Origin: Hygrophila difformis
Taxonomy: Eukaryota > Streptophyta > Magnoliopsida > Lamiales > Acanthaceae
Length of the DNA: 64,000 nucleotides
Assembly (NCBI GenBank): GCA_030278955.1
Contig: JAOANR010000009.1
Coordinates: 42,947,800 to 43,011,799 of the forward strand
Direction of reading: 5' to 3'
Shown: positions 46,236-56,754 of the stretch, piece by piece
How positions within the stretch are numbered: position 1 is the stretch's first letter
Layout: each line of letters opens with the position of its first letter
The notes under the pieces: generated by a model
Told to the model about the DNA's origin: nothing
Seen by the model: only the letters and a program-made list of their open reading frames with translations
Database searches by the model: none
Translations under genes and position numbers: made by a program

Positions 46236-48158
46236 ATGTATAATCCTCCAAATCTCCCTAAGAAATCGGGTTATAGGTATATACCGATGCCCGAGGGGAG
46301 ATTGGGGATTTATGATCCACAGTCACCGGATAGCGTTCCTACTCCTATTCCTGATGAGCATGTTTTTGAAAATCGCAGACTCCGCACTAAAAATTCGACA
46401 CAGATGGATCAGCCCCAAGGATCAGGAGGTGCCTCTAAGTCCAAAGGACTTCTCTCCTATTTTAGGAAGAGTAAGTCCAAGAGCGGTGCATCTTCTAGAC
46501 ACACTACAGTGCCCGCTGATGACCATCAGGAGGTCAATCAGCCTGATCAGCCTGACCAGCCCGATCAGCCTCAGCCTGAGGCATCGGATCATTCACAGGC
46601 CCCCACTAGAGCCTCTCGGGGGAAGGCACCCGCTACTACTTCTACTTCCTCTCGACCTAGGAGGGGGAGATCTGCAGCATTAGTTATACAGGAGCCTGTC
46701 CCTGAGGCTCTAGGAGGAGAGGAAGATGAGGAGGAGGTTGATCAGGATGAGCAGGAGGATAGGGGAGGACCGAAAAAGCAGGATCCGAGAGCCTATGTCC
46801 CCGAGTTGCATTATGTCAGTCCGGGCATATTTGATGCCACTGTGTTTAGGAGTGCCAGAGCCTACGAGTTATACAAGAGGTTCCACAAGAAGAGGATCAT
46901 TGCCGATAGAGGATTTTCAGACAGAGATCTGCAGCACCCCCTACTCCGTGATGCTATCAGATCCAGAGGTTGGGAGAGATTTGTTAGACATCCAGCCGGG
47001 ACATATTCATGGGAGTTGACTAGACTGTTTCTAGCCAACGCTGAGGAGGAGGATTCGTGGATTTTCGGGGTTAGAGTACCCATCACTCCTCAGCACATCA
47101 ACCAGTTTTTCGGAGTAGTGGATGTGCCTTACGGCAGGGATTTTTGGGAGCCAGTTATGAGGGCTGATGATAGGGAGGAGATCAAGAAGCTGGTCTTGAT
47201 GTCTATGTTTGAGGGTCAGGAGGATGTCCTCACTTATGATGATGATGACATGAGTAGGTTACATGGGCCTGATATGGATGCACCCATGTATCAGCTGCTC
47301 ATGTTCTACAGATCTAGACTGAGTCCTTCGACTCACACCTCTGGACCTACTGCTGTGGATATGTACGTCCCATATTGCATCAAGGTGGGGAGCCCGGTTA
47401 ACATGGGAGAGCTTATAGCATTGGAGTTGAGACAGACACCAGGGGTATCTAAGAGATCTGCTCTCATGTTTCCCAGCTTGATATGGCAGCTGTGTGCACA
47501 GGCAGGGGTGGATATGGGGCAGTTTGACAGAGACTGGAGGATGAGGCCCCCTATTCCCTTTGGGAAGAGAAACTTCAAGCTGCCTGGGATTAGATGCAAG
47601 CCCATGATACTACCGAGGGAGTTACCCAGGCAGTCACCGCCACCTGCACCTTCACATGCTAGCCAGGAGCATTCTGAGGCTCCTTCACAGTCCACCCGGG
47701 GTACACGAGGTGGTAGAGGTCGAGGTAGATGACGTGGCAGAGCTCAGTCACAGCAGTCGCAGCAGTCACATCAGCAGTATCCGGGAGAGCCGGATTGGGC
47801 CAGGGCATTGAGGATTGATCAGCAGACGATGATGACCAACCAGCAAAACTGGATGAATACTATGGATGAACGAATGAGGTTGGTAGCTCAGAGACAAAAC
47901 TTCTTGAGCGATCAGATTGAAAAGAATGCCCGAGCCCAAGCGTATCATGCAGCCAGACTTGAGTATTTTATGTCCCAGAGCTTAGGACAGCGGTATGTCG
48001 CTCCTCAGACACCTTCTGAGGACGATGATGATGAGGACTACGTGGGGTCTGGAGATGGTAGCGATGGTAGCGATGAGGATGCTGAGGATGCTGATGCTGG
48101 AGATGGGTCTGAAGAAGTGGGTGACAACGATGATGATGATTCTGAGGACTCCGACTGA
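46236..48158 (+). pseudogene. Accessory ORF 1 of the Athila element (one in-frame TGA)
   Basis: ATG 46236 opens 498 codons to TGA 47730-47732 in an Arg/Gly-rich tract. The same frame then continues to TGA at 48156-48158, so the ancestral protein was about 640 residues; AGA-TGA-CGT suggests CGA to TGA decay. The N-terminus is low complexity with a basic stretch and a DQPDQPDQP repeat. The core, from about residue 190 (ADRGFSDRDL, YSWELTRLFLANA, GVRVPITPQHINQFFG, STHTSGPTAVDMY, FPSLIWQLCAQAGV), fits the 'putative plant transposon protein' family. The tail has a helical RLEYFMSQSLGQRY segment and a very acidic end. There is no signal peptide or membrane helix. Function unknown. Confidence 0.83.
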
Positions 48159-48610
48159 CTGAGAGAGATGAGCGATAGATAGGCTTATAATTATTATAGA
48201 TGACATGTATTGATAGGCCTATGTATTCGACTCTATTGCGCTTCTGAGTTTATTTTGCTACATTTCAGTATTTACATTTGGGTTGTAATTGTCCTAACTC
48301 TATTTTCCTTTATTACTTTTGCTATTTTAGACTTGTTATTTCTATTATCCATGTTCTTGTAATTTTATAGAGTAGTAGATGGAGTTTAAATGAATTTTAA
48401 GGTTTTTAGTTGCTTTTTAATTCAATAAAGTAGCTCTTACCAATAACATGCTTAATTGAGTGTTTTGAACTGGTTAAAAGATCAATGAAGTTTATTTGAA
48501 CTAGATTGAGGTGTAAATGAAGTGAAATTGGTATTGTTGAGTGATTTGGAAATTTTGGACATCATGGGGAAGAACTTAGGAAAAACACATTCTGCTCGAT
48601 TTGACACAGA
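48159..48610 (+). other. Non-coding stretch between accessory ORF 1 and the third array
   Basis: AT-rich spacer; no ORF of note. The layout mirrors the spacer between pol and the second array. Confidence 0.6.
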
Positions 48611-48950
48611 ATGCGCCATTTAGGCATAGTGGCGCCTAAAAACACCCTTAAGCGCCATTTTATGCGCCAAAAGACTTAGAAATTTTTCTAAGTTTTTCCA
48701 AAATGCGCCACACATGCTTGATGGCGCATAAAGCTGCCTTTCGGCGCCACTTTTTGCGCCACTGAATTAAAGTTTTTCCAAGTTGGCTTCAGGATGCGCC
48801 ACTCCTTCTATGTGGCGCATAAAACCCCCTCCCAGCGCCAATTTTTGCGCCATTTTAATTTTTAAAATTTATATTATTTTTAAAATGCGCCAGTTGTGCT
48901 TGGTGGCGCCTGAAAGTGACCGTATGCGCCACTTTTTGCGCCATCGACGC
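48611..48950 (+). repeat. Third GCGCCA/TGGCGC array, upstream of accessory ORF 2
   Basis: Four units such as GCGCCATTTAGGCATAGTGG, then GCGCCTAAAA..AGCGCCATTTTATGCGCCA. It ends 274 bp before ATG 49224. Confidence 0.87.
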
Positions 48951-49223
48951 AAATCCTTCAAAAATTCGCGAATCCAGGAAATCCAAATCATATCTATTCG
49001 ATTTTTGGGATCCTAAACAGCATTATACTCACTCCAAATCATATGTTTAGTGGATCTAGATTAAATCAATCCCGCCATATCTCAACAAAATCAAGATTTC
49101 ACCTCTTTAAAAAGAGGCATGACCGATCGGTCACACCCTCAACCTTAAATCTGTCAATTTTTCTCTTCTTCCAGTTTAATTAGCCTTCCAATCCCAATCC
49201 TTTCTTCCTGAAATTCTGCCACC

Positions 49224-50678
49224 ATGAGACCAAAGAGAAAGAATAACCCAAGAAACAAGGGTGGAAAGAAATTGAAAACCACAGAGCCTGCCCCATCACA
49301 GACACCAGAAATTAATGAACCCATTCTGGAGCCGGCTGCTGTGGGAGCTGAAGATGAATTTGTAAACAATCTGGTAGCTCCCGACTCGTATAATGGTGAT
49401 GATACTTCCTTCAATTCTGCTCAACCAACGGAGGATGATCCACAGCAAGAAGATGTCGCTGAATCCCCGGAGGAAATTTCACCAGAAATTCCTCGTGAAT
49501 CTAAAACCAAGAGGAAGAGTCACAATAGAAAGAACGATACTACTCCTCTGGAAGAATTAACAGGAGATGTTTTCAATCCGGCCATTTTCATCAATCAAAC
49601 TGCGTATTCTTATTATCAGAATATGGTGGATAGATGGATTTTTGCAGACAAAGGGTTCAATGAAGCTGACATGGAGAGATTTTCGGTTCATGATGCTCTC
49701 GTGAGTCGAGGATGGATGAAATTTGCTGCGCATCCGGAAGGAGTTTATTCTTGGGAGCTTACCAGACAGTTTTTGTGCAATGCTCAGTATGATCACTACA
49801 CTTCATGGATTAGAGGAGTGCCTGTGCCATATGGTCCTGCAGTGATCAATGAACTTTATGGTACTGTGGATGTTTCTTGCCCAGCTACGAAGAAGAAGCA
49901 CTTCCATGATCCTGCTTATGATGAGGAAGGAGGACCCGAATTGGAGAAAAGAATTTTGAAAGAGATGTTTGAAACTCAAAAGAGGGTGGCCTACATTGGA
50001 GAGAAGAAAGCGAATGTTGTAGCTACTTTAATGGCTGCACCGCTCTATCAGATCTACCTGCTCTACAAGCATAAGGTATTTCCTACTTCACACACTTCAC
50101 AACCGAGTGCAGAGGATCTTTATTTTGTGTATTGTGTGAAGAACGGGCTACCTATTGATATTGGAGAGATGATAGCATATGAGTTGGATAGAATGGCGTC
50201 TGATACTGCTCGGATTGTGCTGGGATTTCCTGCACTGATTTGGACACTTTGTGAAAGAGCTGGAGTGAATATGACTGCCTATGCTCATGATGTGAAGCCA
50301 AAGCCTCCTATCTCTTTCAAGAATTTCTATAACAAGCCTGGAGTAAGATGTGCAGAGCTTGGCTACCCTACCACATCCCGTGGGACACCCACTTGTCATC
50401 CTGATAGACCTAGTACATCTGGTACTAAGGTAGAGCCTGCAGAGATCGCAATCAATAGGATGACCTATGAGATTCATCAGCTTAGAGAGGAGATGAAGAG
50501 GAAGGAAGATAGTACCCGAGCACAAATTTCACAACTTTCTAATAGACTTGAATTTTTCATGACTGAAAGTCTGGGTGATCGATATATTCCTCCTACTACT
50601 AGTTCGAGCTCTACAGAGGATGATGATGTTCCTAGGGAAGATGAAGTAGGTGATTCGGATGGATCCTTAGAAATCTAG
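49224..50678 (+). CDS. Accessory ORF 2 of the Athila element, paralogue of ORF 1
   Basis: 484 intact codons from an ATG in a near-ideal context (GCCACCATGA). The basic N-terminus (RPKRKNNPRNKGGKKLK) may be a nuclear or RNA-binding signal, followed by an acidic linker. The core parallels ORF 1 block by block: ADKGFNEADM for ADRGFSDRDL, YSWELTRQFLCNA for YSWELTRLFLANA, TSHTSQPSAEDLY for STHTSGPTAVDMY, FPALIWTLCERAGV for FPSLIWQLCAQAGV. The tails also match (RLEFFMTESLGDRY). The two clearly share ancestry yet are too diverged for a recent copy. No membrane segment is visible. Biochemical role unknown. Confidence 0.85.
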   Translation: MRPKRKNNPRNKGGKKLKTTEPAPSQTPEINEPILEPAAVGAEDEFVNNLVAPDSYNGDDTSFNSAQPTEDDPQQEDVAESPEEISPEIPRESKTKRKSHNRKNDTTPLEELTGDVFNPAIFINQTAYSYYQNMVDRWIFADKGFNEADMERFSVHDALVSRGWMKFAAHPEGVYSWELTRQFLCNAQYDHYTSWIRGVPVPYGPAVINELYGTVDVSCPATKKKHFHDPAYDEEGGPELEKRILKEMFETQKRVAYIGEKKANVVATLMAAPLYQIYLLYKHKVFPTSHTSQPSAEDLYFVYCVKNGLPIDIGEMIAYELDRMASDTARIVLGFPALIWTLCERAGVNMTAYAHDVKPKPPISFKNFYNKPGVRCAELGYPTTSRGTPTCHPDRPSTSGTKVEPAEIAINRMTYEIHQLREEMKRKEDSTRAQISQLSNRLEFFMTESLGDRYIPPTTSSSSTEDDDVPREDEVGDSDGSLEI

Positions 50679-52093
50679 ATTCTTGATTAGTTAGGATTGC
50701 TCCCTTTTTGGCTTAAGTTGTAATAGTTAGAATTATTTTGGTGCTATTTTACTTATTTAATTAGCTTCTTTATGTAATAGTTGCTAGAATTTGTGGTATT
50801 TTGCTTTTGGTAAATTTATGAAATTTAATATTTTAATTAAATCTGTCCATAATTATTTAATTGATAAAATGTGCCTACAAAATAAATAAAAATCTGAAAT
50901 TTAATAATAAAATCTGAATTTAAATAAATTATGGATGAGGTTTAATTATTTCAACTTATAATTTGCTATGAGTTCTAACAATTATCTTTTGTATAAGTGA
51001 ATACCATATAAATATATAAAGAAGCAGGATATGCCAAGGAGAAGCAAAAAGGGAACATCCATGTTGGTAAAAAGAAATTCTAGGGATCTACATACTCCAG
51101 GTGTGATCTTTTCATGTTTTACATTATTAATTTGCATGAAGTATGTTGGTAAGAGCTTAATTAATTTATTTTAATTTCTATTATGTTTTGAATAAAGTAG
51201 TACATGCATGATTAGGATGCTTTGATTATGTTTAATTTAAATTGTGTTTTCCCAGTGGTGTTATTATTTAGAGATTATCACATCAATGCCAATCTGGAGA
51301 AAATCCAAATAAGTCTAAATGTTCTGCTCTAATCCGATTTTACAATTTAATGAGTGTTAGGTTTCTTAGTTTAAAGTTCTAGACTATGTCAAATTGTTAT
51401 GCAAGTTGTTTGGGCTATTGATAACAATTCTATTTGCCTTGCAGAAAGCTTTTTGATTAATTAGACTAGTTATTTAAAATGTGGAGAGTTATCATTATTT
51501 ATAAACAAATATGCTCGTTCTAAGTCTTTTTAAATGCTTAATTAAAATAAAGTCAGAGTAAGAGCCCTGTATTGAAAAACAAAACAAAACAAGTGATCTT
51601 GCAAGAAGAAAAATAAAAGAAAATTAAAGAATGCAAGATTAAAAAAAAAAAAAAGAAGAGAAAAACAGGGTGATTAAATAAATTTTCATAAACTCTTGAC
51701 TGGATGACTGGCACATATTCGGTGACACGAGTAGCTTTTGGAATTCAACCGTCTACAACTCAGCCAAAGTGTCTAGAATATAGTGAAACCTAGCCATAGA
51801 TTAAGCATATTTAAAGACTGGAAAAGAAAAGCATATTTACATTATTCGCTTTCCCATATTGAGTGCTAGGTATAATTAATCTGTTTTCTGTATTGTAAGT
51901 GCTTTGGATATCTGGTTCTAATAGCTGATGCATACCAATTTGTCTAGTTCTAGTACATTAAACTTTGAACCCTCTTATCTCATTTTATTATTGAAATCTA
52001 TGATTTGGCAGAACTATAAAGACTTTATCTTTATTATCTTGATTGGCAAGTTGATGTGCTAATTGATCTCATTGCTCAAGGGACGAGCAATAT
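50679..52093 (+). other. 3' untranslated region of the Athila element
   Basis: 1.4 kb of AT-rich DNA with an A-rich purine tract at 51580-51665. No coding frame or further array. Confidence 0.65.
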
Positions 52094-52109
52094 TTAAGTG
52101 TGAGGATGT
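52094..52109 (+). promoter_or_regulatory. Polypurine tract of the Athila element
   Basis: TTAAGTGTGAGGATGT directly precedes the 3' LTR; it would prime plus-strand DNA synthesis. Confidence 0.8.
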
Positions 52110-54340
52110 TGATGCACCCTGAGAAACCACATTTAAATAAGCTTAAATTATGATAAAAAGAACCTAAATTGCATGTATGAGATCCTATTTTATTGCTTTT
52201 TAGTGTACATTTCATGTGTTTTGTAAATATTAATAAGACTGCTTAATTTGAGCTTATTTGAGCTCAATTTACCTTGTTTTATGCTTTTTAATAAGACTTT
52301 GGCAATTCTAAGACATTGCAATGATGTTTCAGGCATTAAAATGAAGAAAGAAGATGTTCGGAGGTTAAAGGATGCAAAATTCGGAATTTTCAACACTGGA
52401 AGGCTCCAGAATGCGCCACATCAGCATGGCGGCGCATAAAAATGCTCTCCAGCGCCATTTTATGCGCCACTTCAACACTTGGAGAAATTTCGGATGGAAA
52501 AAGCTTCAGGATGCGCCATTTCTTCTTGGCGGCGCATAAAATGCCATTCCAGCGCCACTTTTTGCGCCGATTGTCAAATTTTAGGAAATTGTCAGAATGC
52601 ACCGCTTCTTCTTGGCGGCGCCTGAAACCACCTTGGAGCGCCACTTTTTGCGCCGTTTTGGAAAATTCGGAAAATCAGCGTATGCGCCAGTTCTACTTGG
52701 TGGCGCCTAAAACCCTCTCCGAGCGCCATTTTATGCGCCGACGTCGCGGTTGAGCAGTTTCTTAACCGCCCGAACTCGGTTTTAAACACCGTTTTTCTTC
52801 ATTTTTCGGGATCAGACTCATATTTTTCGAACAAGAATACTCTGTAAACATCTGCTAATGGGAGAAGAAGGCCAGAAACACAGAATCATGCCGGAGGAAT
52901 GCATCAAGGACGCTGTTCTGGGCGTGTTCTTCCTATTCTAGGTGTTGCCTTTCTTTTTCTTGCATTGTAATGAATTGAAATTGCCTCTAAAAGTAATCTG
53001 CTATCATGTTCTTAATTTGTAGACGGATTTCTGTATTGTTCGTGTTAGAAGTGTTCTAGAACGGGAGTTCAGAATCACTTTGAAGTACGAATTTATCTTT
53101 TATGGAAGCAATAATATGTCGACGTTTAATTCTGTAATCTGGATTAATTTGCTTTGATTGTTAGAATGTTGATTAGAATCATGTATTGGCTACCAAAATT
53201 TGATCGATTATGAAGATTGGATGAAAACTTTGAATCTGCTATTTTATTTGTTTAATCTAAATTGATCGATTAATCTGCCATTATATTAAAATCTGTCTAA
53301 TTTGGTTTAAGCGCCATTTTTGCCTGATCTTAGAAGTGAAAATCTCATGTTTAGGTGTAATCTGATTTTTAATCGATTAAGATGGATAAATCTGCTATTC
53401 TGCTAAAATCTGTATTAGGATTATATGTTAGACATTACTGAATTGATCGATCTTTTGTGTTTTATCAAATCTGTGATTTAGAATATTAATCTGCTAAAAA
53501 CCTGACTGATCGATCAAACATAAATTGTCTATTTTTAGTAATCTGGCATTAATTCTAATCTGTCTGCATTTTAATATTATTAATTTAAATCCAGTTTACC
53601 ATGTTTTATTATTATTTTACCATAATTATTAGATTATTTACACTGTTTAGCATAATTTGAATGTTAGAATCTAATTCCATAAATTCTGCTTTGCTAAATC
53701 GGGAGATAAAAAGTAGAATTAATATTTTAGTACCGGAATTGGGAATAAATTACATTAAAAATGGATTCTGGCATGTGCACAATGATTTGGGAAATGAAAA
53801 GTGCCTATTAATTGCTATAGGAAAATTTGTATGCTTGGAAAAGACTCAAATTTAGGCCTAGAATAATGATTGCGAAATGTTAGATAATCTAATCAGCTTC
53901 CATGAAGTCCGTTTAAGCATAATTTGAAGTTTTAGTAGATTATTATATTTTTAAACTTTATAAAAATATTTAAATTTAAGAAAATTGATTTTTAGAACAT
54001 TGGGAAATGTCAAATTATTATACAATTTCTATTTTATAATAAAGATGGCAATTTTTAAAATATTACAAGCAACTCCCATTAGTAATTTTATCAATTAAAA
54101 TTTTAATTTGCTTTATTTTAATTTGATGTCACTGTTTTTAAATTTAATCACCATTAGAATTAAACAAATCCTTTTCAAAATATAAAACATATTAAATAAA
54201 CTTAAAACAATTAAAATATTCTCCGGAATGAAATAATATTCTGAAATTCCCTTGGGTTCGACCCGGTATTCACCGGTTTTTATTACTTGATGACAACCAT
54301 CCGCTTGTGGTAAAATATGAGTGGTAAAAATCACCCATCA
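52110..54340 (+). repeat. 3' LTR of the Athila element
   Basis: 2,231 bp, the same length as the 5' LTR and differing at three sites noticed: two near 52367-52388 and one near 54304. It carries the fourth copy of the GCGCCA array at 52413-52742. Confidence 0.95.
52413..52742 (+). repeat. GCGCCA/TGGCGC array in the 3' LTR
   Basis: Identical to the array at 36539-36868 as far as I can read. Confidence 0.9.
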
Positions 54341-54346
54341 TGCCTG

Positions 54347-54856
54347 TACCAGTTCTGTAGTGCCAACATCCTTCCGACGACTAATCAATCTCAAGTCAGC
54401 TCTATGATGGGTAAATTCATTCTTTGTGTGGATAAGCATATGGGTTTAATCAATTTTGGCTATTTTCTTCTCAAGCAAATGCTAGGATATATATCTGGGA
54501 GAATCAAGAAGACGGCCAATCTACCCTACCCAGCACTCATAACCGAATTCCTCCTGTCCATTGGTGTGAAGATCAAAGACAAGCACATGGTTGCTCTCAA
54601 GGAGTACAAACCACCACCGAACTTGATGGACATGCATAATGACTTTAAGAATGGTCCTCTTTTGACTGGTCCTGCCCTTGTTCACCAGCTGAAATAGAGG
54701 ATACTTCGTCAGAACGAGAGGCTGACCACCTGGAGCCAGGAAGCAATGGCTATAAAAAGGGAGAATCTTAAAATTCTTCATATGCTTCCTTTGTCTTTTG
54801 ATGCTGCTGATTTGCAGGATGAGGATGAGGACTTTGCTCTTGATGATGAAGAGTGA
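54347..54856 (+). pseudogene. Accessory ORF of the SIRE-like element, 3' part
   Basis: Continues the frame left at 36235 once the Athila element and one TGCCT copy are disregarded; the phase agrees exactly. Conserved features are ANILPTT, the LINFGYFLLKQM helix and LPYPALITEFLLSIGVKI, the second half of the plant transposon-protein domain. TAG at 54695-54697 interrupts. The acidic tail (DEDEDFALDDEE) ends at TGA 54854-54856. With the stop at 36228, at least two nonsense changes are present. Confidence 0.8.
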
Positions 54857-55356
54857 TATTCCATCATGGGGGAGATGATTTGGTGTTGATGCTGATTCTG
54901 ACTAATATTTTCTGGTAGTCATGACAACTGGGTAACGATATTTTTTTTTAAACTTTGACTGTTTTTGGATGATTATTGACTATTTTTGGGATGATTATTG
55001 TTGGACAATATTTGTGAATGTTTGATGACTGTTTTGGTATTTGGATGATTTCTGAACTGCTGGATTACTTTTGAACTTGATTTACTATTGGTCTGTAATA
55101 GTTAGGTAATTCTGATGACTGCTGAACTACTGCTGAACTACTTATTTTTATCTGCTCTGATGTTTTTATGTCTGCACTGTGATTATGTTCTGAATGTTTG
55201 ATGGATGTTGTTTCTGATTCGTTTTGATTATTCATTGACATCCTATTTGTGTATCACATTATGTTGCTCTGTTATGATCTCTTATACTCTTTGAATTTAG
55301 ATAGTTTCAACACAATTTGGTGATGGAATTATCATCTCCACAAGAGTGGGGGAGAT
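54857..55356 (+). other. 3' untranslated region and polypurine tract of the SIRE-like element
   Basis: T-rich DNA with loosely repeated GATGATT and CTGCTGAACTAC words. AAGAGTGGGGGAGA just before 55357 is the polypurine tract. Confidence 0.75.
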
Positions 55357-56197
55357 TGTTGTTATTAACGTGCTCTTGTGCAGATGAGGTAGTTCCATGG
55401 TTGTTGAAACCACGTCAAAACGACCTGAGCAGTTACAGTCAGTTCTGCGCGACAGTTACCTGACCTGTACGCGCATTCTAACCGACCTAGGCATATCTAA
55501 TCTGTATCTCTGAGTATATATACTTGCGATTAGGTTCCCTGTAATTGATAGAATCATTATCGAGTTGTATTTTACACTTTTACACATTTTACACACACTT
55601 TGAGTCGGTTATTCTCTCCAAGATTTGATCGTTCCATTCTTTGAGAGAGTTAGGAAATTCCTTGTGTTCATACTATATTTTTGAAGATTATTCTGAACAC
55701 ACGAGGTCTGAATTGCATTGATTCAACAAGTTTTCTTGTTGGAAAAATCTTCTCTACAACACCCGATTTAAGAGGCTTTGTGGAAGAGCTCAAACGTTGA
55801 AGGAGATGGATTCAGGAAGACTTCTATGCCGAGATGCCATGGTTCTTGAAGCCTGAACAATCAGAGAGTTCAAATTGGACAGTATCGTCCGGAGGCTGAA
55901 GTTGTGGGGGAGTCGCAACTACAATCTGTCTGCAAATAGGGAAGTGTTGCATTAGAGTTTGAATTGATTGTTCTTGAGTCTTCTAGGTCTAGGATTTCTT
56001 GAGTTTTAGTATAAGTCACCTGGATTGGAATCCCCCAGACGTAGATCCGTTTGGATCGAACTGGGTCATCAAATACTTGTGTTTTTTACTTTCCGCTGAA
56101 CACTCTGTGCACACACATATCACTTGTTATTCGGTAGTTTAGACCACGGCTCGACGACGTTAGTTTTATCAAGATTTCACATAATATGGGACCAACA
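55357..56197 (+). repeat. 3' LTR of the SIRE-like element
   Basis: 841 bp, the same length as the 5' LTR, with about 23 substitutions by eye. Confidence 0.92.
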
Positions 56198-56202
56198 GGT
56201 CT

Positions 56203-56753
56203 GTCCCTAAAGATCTCATATTTTCTCATATTCATGGAGTCAGATAGATGATATTTAAATTCCAGTAGAGTTGCTGTGAAGAATAGCACTATAACTGCAT
56301 ATGCAGTTGTGCTATCAAATCTTTTTTTTTTTTGTGATGTTTGTGTGGTTTAAAACATTACAATTTTTTTTTGATCACAAAAATAATTGTATCCGGCACA
56401 AAGTTTTTACACATCACAAATTTTATAACATCACAAAGCTCCATTACATCACGAAAAGTGTTTTTGCTCCCACTGCCTGCACAAGCACTGCACAGTAGCA
56501 GCGTCCTTTAAATTCAATGTAATTTTTTTTCCTTATATTTTGTATTGTAGTCCAACCAATTATTTTCTCAAACCAAAGACCAAACACCATGTGGCCTTCC
56601 CTTGAGCCATAATCTTCTTGACCCATCAAATCTTCTTGCACCCGTGCTATCAACCAACGGGAAATGCTGTCTGAGGCCACCGCAATAACAAGGAGACTTT
56701 CGACACATGACATTAAAAGCATGTTTGTTTGGATATCTTTTTCTTTCTTTTGT
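56203..56753. other. Flank with short palindromes, no gene recognised
   Basis: A perfect 16-bp palindrome AACTGCATATGCAGTT lies at 56293-56308. TTTGTGATGTT (about 56330) and AACATCACAAA (about 56427) form an inverted repeat that may belong to a small MITE. The reverse frame at 56444-56767 has no domain I recognise. Confidence 0.4.
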
Positions 56754-56754
56754 A

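Larger units (their letters stand above)
36236..54340 (+). mobile_element. Young Athila-type Ty3 retrotransposon, 18.1 kb
   Basis: Two 2,231-bp LTRs (36236-38466 and 52110-54340, TGATGCACCC..CACCCATCA) differ at only three positions I can find. Perfect TGCCT target duplications flank it (36231-36235 and 54341-54345). The primer site (38473-38490) fits Asp tRNA. Gag-pol is a single open frame, with RT and integrase wording typical of Athila. Between pol and the 3' LTR lie two paralogous accessory ORFs with long non-coding leaders. GCGCCA-type repeat arrays stand in each LTR and before each accessory ORF. It interrupts the accessory ORF of the SIRE-like element. Confidence 0.95.
28568..56197 (+). 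mobile_element. SIRE-like Ty1/copia retrotransposon with nested insertions
   Basis: LTRs of 841 bp each (28568-29408 and 55357-56197, TGTTGTTATT..GACCAACA). The 5-bp duplications are GTTCT (28563-28567) and GGTCT (56198-56202), with one mismatch. Without the Athila element at 36236-54340 and the GATC-rich insertion near 33915-34437 it is about 9 kb. The order is gag with two zinc knuckles and a coiled coil, protease, integrase, RT, RNase H, then a separate 3' accessory ORF, typical of the SIRE branch. Stops, frameshifts and a lost RT catalytic Asp make it inactive. The LTRs differ at roughly 23 sites (about 2.7 percent by eye), so it is older than the Athila insertion. Confidence 0.9.

Noticed and set aside
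46236..50678. Calling the Athila accessory ORFs envelope genes
   Set aside because: Neither ORF shows a signal peptide or transmembrane segment, and both contain the cytosolic-looking plant transposon-protein domain.
56293..56308. Functional operator or replication palindrome AACTGCATATGCAGTT
   Set aside because: A perfect 16-bp palindrome, but isolated in repeat-rich DNA with no gene or element boundary tied to it.
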